From Ichthyophthirius multifiliis (Eukaryota; Ciliophora; Oligohymenophorea; Hymenostomatida), in contig NW_004086087.1 of NCBI RefSeq assembly GCF_000220395.1, forward strand, positions 79,410-143,409: DNA of 64,000 nucleotides, given 5' to 3'. The notes under the pieces are model-generated. The model searched no databases. It was not told the DNA's origin and was given only the letters and a program-made list of their open reading frames with translations. The position numbers and the translations under genes were made by a program. Below are positions 63,716-64,000 of this stretch, one piece after another. How positions within the stretch are numbered: position 1 is the first letter of the stretch; each line of letters starts with the position of its first letter.

Positions 63716-64000
63716 CGATTTTAATTATTAAAAATTAAAATAAGAGTAAATATTTTATTTATCATTTATATAAAAAAGTATTAAATATTAAAAAAATATA
63801 CTAAAAAATATTTTCTTTATTTTTAAAATATATGTATAATTATATATAAATTTAAATATATATATATATCTATATCTATATAAATAAATATATATATATA
63901 ATTATATATATATACATATATAATTATATATATATATTAATTTTAATTTTTTTTTTTTTATTCTATATTATTTTGTTAGTCTTTTTATTTTTAATATGAC
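63716..64000. other. AT-rich window end
   Basis: Poly-A/T and TA-rich sequence (TA tracts near 63856-63940). It may be an intron or the upstream region of the last gene. Confidence 0.4.

Overview
The window is nuclear protein-coding DNA from a ciliate, read with TAA and TAG as glutamine and TGA as the only stop. Every gene that can be followed (kinases, histone deacetylase, transporters, calpain, PACRG) is full of in-frame TAA/TAG at positions where glutamine is acceptable, and each one ends at TGA. The extreme A+T content, short AT-rich introns (37 to about 425 bp, many filled with TA repeats), poly-Asn/Gln runs and family repertoire point to an oligohymenophorean macronucleus. Ichthyophthirius multifiliis or a close relative is my best guess, but that is inference. 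Annotation with the standard code would miss almost every gene here.

Layout. 1-12.5 kb: 3' part of a PI4K-gamma-like lipid kinase (+), a metal-themed C2H2 zinc-finger protein (-), a large coiled-coil protein (-), a SHIPPO/STPG-repeat axonemal protein (+) and a putatively acylated AGC kinase (+). 12.5-15.9 kb: nearly empty AT-rich DNA. 15.9-24.6 kb: EF-hand protein (+), NEK kinase (-), an orphan (+), a PACRG-like ciliary protein (-) and a DMT/EamA transporter (-). 26.5-35.3 kb: MFS transporter (-), multi-span membrane protein (+) and two B-box/zinc-binding coiled-coil proteins (+). 35.9-42.7 kb: a histone deacetylase fused to an inositol polyphosphate kinase (+), a phospholipid-scramblase-like protein (-) and a ULK/ATG1-like kinase (+). 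44.5-53.7 kb: histidine phosphatase (-), TRIM-like B-box/EF-hand protein (+), a possible LRR remnant (-), a calpain-like pseudoprotease (-) and a second MFS paralogue (-). 55.3-63.7 kb: long coiled-coil protein (+), MAP3K-like kinase (-), coiled-coil protein (-) and a Q/N-rich tail-anchored protein (-).

There are no operons. Several neighbours are convergent with very short gaps (55 to 230 bp). Two themes recur: cilia/cytoskeleton (STPG, PACRG, NEK, coiled coils) and phosphoinositide or lipid signalling (PI4K, IPK, scramblase).

The most striking locus is 35851-38059. A complete class II-type HDAC domain and a complete IPK domain share one reading frame, and the HDAC active-site Tyr motif and the whole kinase lie in the same uninterrupted exon. 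Many other genes show one-base frame losses at or near A/T homopolymers, probably sequence errors; these are listed gene by gene.
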